A stretch of DNA of 64,000 nt from Metabacillus malikii (GTDB taxonomy: Bacteria > Bacillota > Bacilli > Bacillales > Bacillaceae): assembly GCF_030813355.1 (NCBI RefSeq), contig NZ_JAUSUD010000014.1:1-64000 (forward strand), read 5' to 3'. Below, one piece after another: positions 63,286-64,000 of the stretch (position 1 is the stretch's first letter; every line of letters begins with the position of its first letter). The notes beneath the pieces are model-generated. The model had not been told where the DNA came from and did no database searches. It saw nothing but the letters and a program-made list of their open reading frames with translations. A program made the translations under genes and the position numbers.

Positions 63286-64000
63286 TCATATCGAAGACCT
63301 TTATACACGTTATAAACCATTACTTTTTTCAATCGCTTATAAGATGGTAGGAACTGTATCTGAGGCGGAAGATATTGTTCAAGATACATTTTTAACTTTT
63401 TTTCAACAGGACCTGTATGCCATACAAAATGAAAAAGCATACCTCTGTAAAATCGCCACAAACCGTGCACTTGATTTATTAAAATCTTCTAGGAAGAAAC
63501 GTGAGGTTTATGTAGGACCTTGGTTGCCTGAACCCTATTTAAAAGGAAATGGTGAAGATTTACTTAACCAATATTTAGATGATGAACAGCTATCCTTCAC
63601 ATATTTATTCATGATGGAGAAGCTAGCCCCTAATGAACGCTCGGTGTTTATTTTAAAGGAGGGGTATAGTTTTAAGTATAGTGAAATCGCACAAATACTA
63701 GATAAAACGGAAGCTAATTGTCGCAAGCTTCTTGAGAGAGCGAAACAAAAAATTCGATCGAAAACTTATGAAACAACATTAAATAATGGAAAAAATCGTG
63801 ATATTACACAAAGCTTCATAAAAGCTTTTCAAGAAGGGAAAATGAATGAAGTAATCAAATTGATGTCAGAAGATGTTATTTTATATTCTGATGGTGGTGG
63901 CATTGTCAAGGCAGCAATTAAACCAATCTATCAAAGAGACCGTGTCTTGGCATTCCTACTAGGGGTTGCATCAAAGCTACCACAAGACTTTGTATTTGAA
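63275..64000 (+). CDS. ECF41-family RNA polymerase sigma factor (partial, runs off window)
   Basis: At least 242 residues. Region 2 (about 1-75: RYKPLLFSIAYKMVGTVSEAEDIVQDTF), linker with the ECF41 motif WLPEP (83-87), region 4 (about 110-165: LAPNERSVFILKEGYSFKYSEIAQIL) and the start of the SnoaL-like C-terminal domain with the DGGG motif. ECF41 factors lack a classical anti-sigma; the C-terminal domain tunes activity. TTG start with AAGGAG upstream, inside the oxidoreductase gene. The C-terminus is beyond the window. Confidence 0.93.
   Translation, partial: MEANHIEDLYTRYKPLLFSIAYKMVGTVSEAEDIVQDTFLTFFQQDLYAIQNEKAYLCKIATNRALDLLKSSRKKREVYVGPWLPEPYLKGNGEDLLNQYLDDEQLSFTYLFMMEKLAPNERSVFILKEGYSFKYSEIAQILDKTEANCRKLLERAKQKIRSKTYETTLNNGKNRDITQSFIKAFQEGKMNEVIKLMSEDVILYSDGGGIVKAAIKPIYQRDRVLAFLLGVASKLPQDFVFE

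Noticed and set aside
63282-63726. Minus-strand frames at the right end
   Set aside because: They are antisense to the ECF41 sigma gene, whose plus-strand frame is open to the window end and has clear family motifs.

Overview
The window looks like the chromosome of an endospore-forming member of the Bacillaceae: AT-rich DNA, AAGGAGG-type ribosome binding sites, frequent TTG/GTG starts, and many Bacillus-family genes (yfmR, DUF421/YetF, UPF0435/YfkK, yfkJ-yfkI-yfkH, YfkD, YfkAB, SE1561/YfjT, pdaA, DUF4023, BceRSAB-type modules). There is no rRNA, tRNA, prophage or intact transposase. The species cannot be named from this. Layout: 0-0.5 kb holds the end of a 52-bp hairpin repeat array. 0.6-3.9 kb is a leftward GntR(YtrA-type)-ABC operon with a palindromic operator. 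4-12 kb carries the ABC-F protein YfmR, a Pr6Pr membrane protein, a frameshifted DUF421 gene, a TerC metal exporter, a DUF4275 protein, an MFS exporter and an alpha/beta hydrolase. 12-16 kb is the yfkK / alanine symporter / yfkJIH block. 16.8-24.2 kb is an accessory island: SpoIIM/DUF95 membrane protein, ABC ATPase, large membrane protein, small membrane protein, two unknown genes (one a lipoprotein), an HlyD-like lipoprotein, MacB-type ATPase and permease, and finally an 80-residue, +8, acid-free, glycine/alanine-rich peptide with a very strong ribosome binding site and its own terminator. This inventory is that of a circular or leaderless bacteriocin locus, in an unusual order and with a precursor I do not recognise. 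It sits between yfkH and yfkD, which lie close together in B. subtilis. 24.7-39.7 kb resumes the yfk/yfj backbone (yfkD, yfkAB, yfjT, pdaA, an alkA-like gene, an rRNA m5U methyltransferase), interrupted by a class I fumarase, an RND exporter and a sortase-anchored GH43 arabinanase with a catabolite-type control region. 39.7-44 kb has an FGGY sugar kinase, a GAF-GGDEF cyclase and a CE2-like esterase. 44-49.5 kb has two unknown membrane genes, a 13-unit hairpin repeat array, a NERD protein, a coiled-coil protein and an extended SDR. 49.8-54 kb is a MarR-controlled heterodimeric ABC exporter. 54-60 kb has small proteins, a GC-richer dispersed repeat and a complete BceRSAB-type peptide-antibiotic sensing and detoxification module with a BceR box. 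60-64 kb has a third hairpin array, a polysaccharide deacetylase, and an FAD oxidoreductase followed by an ECF41 sigma factor that runs off the window; a near-perfect ECF41 promoter lies in front of the pair. The dominant theme is cell-envelope stress and peptide antibiotics: a likely bacteriocin producer island, a Bce module, several drug exporters, two deacetylases and an ECF sigma factor. The other theme is short dispersed foldback DNA: three arrays of one 52-bp hairpin unit within 64 kb.
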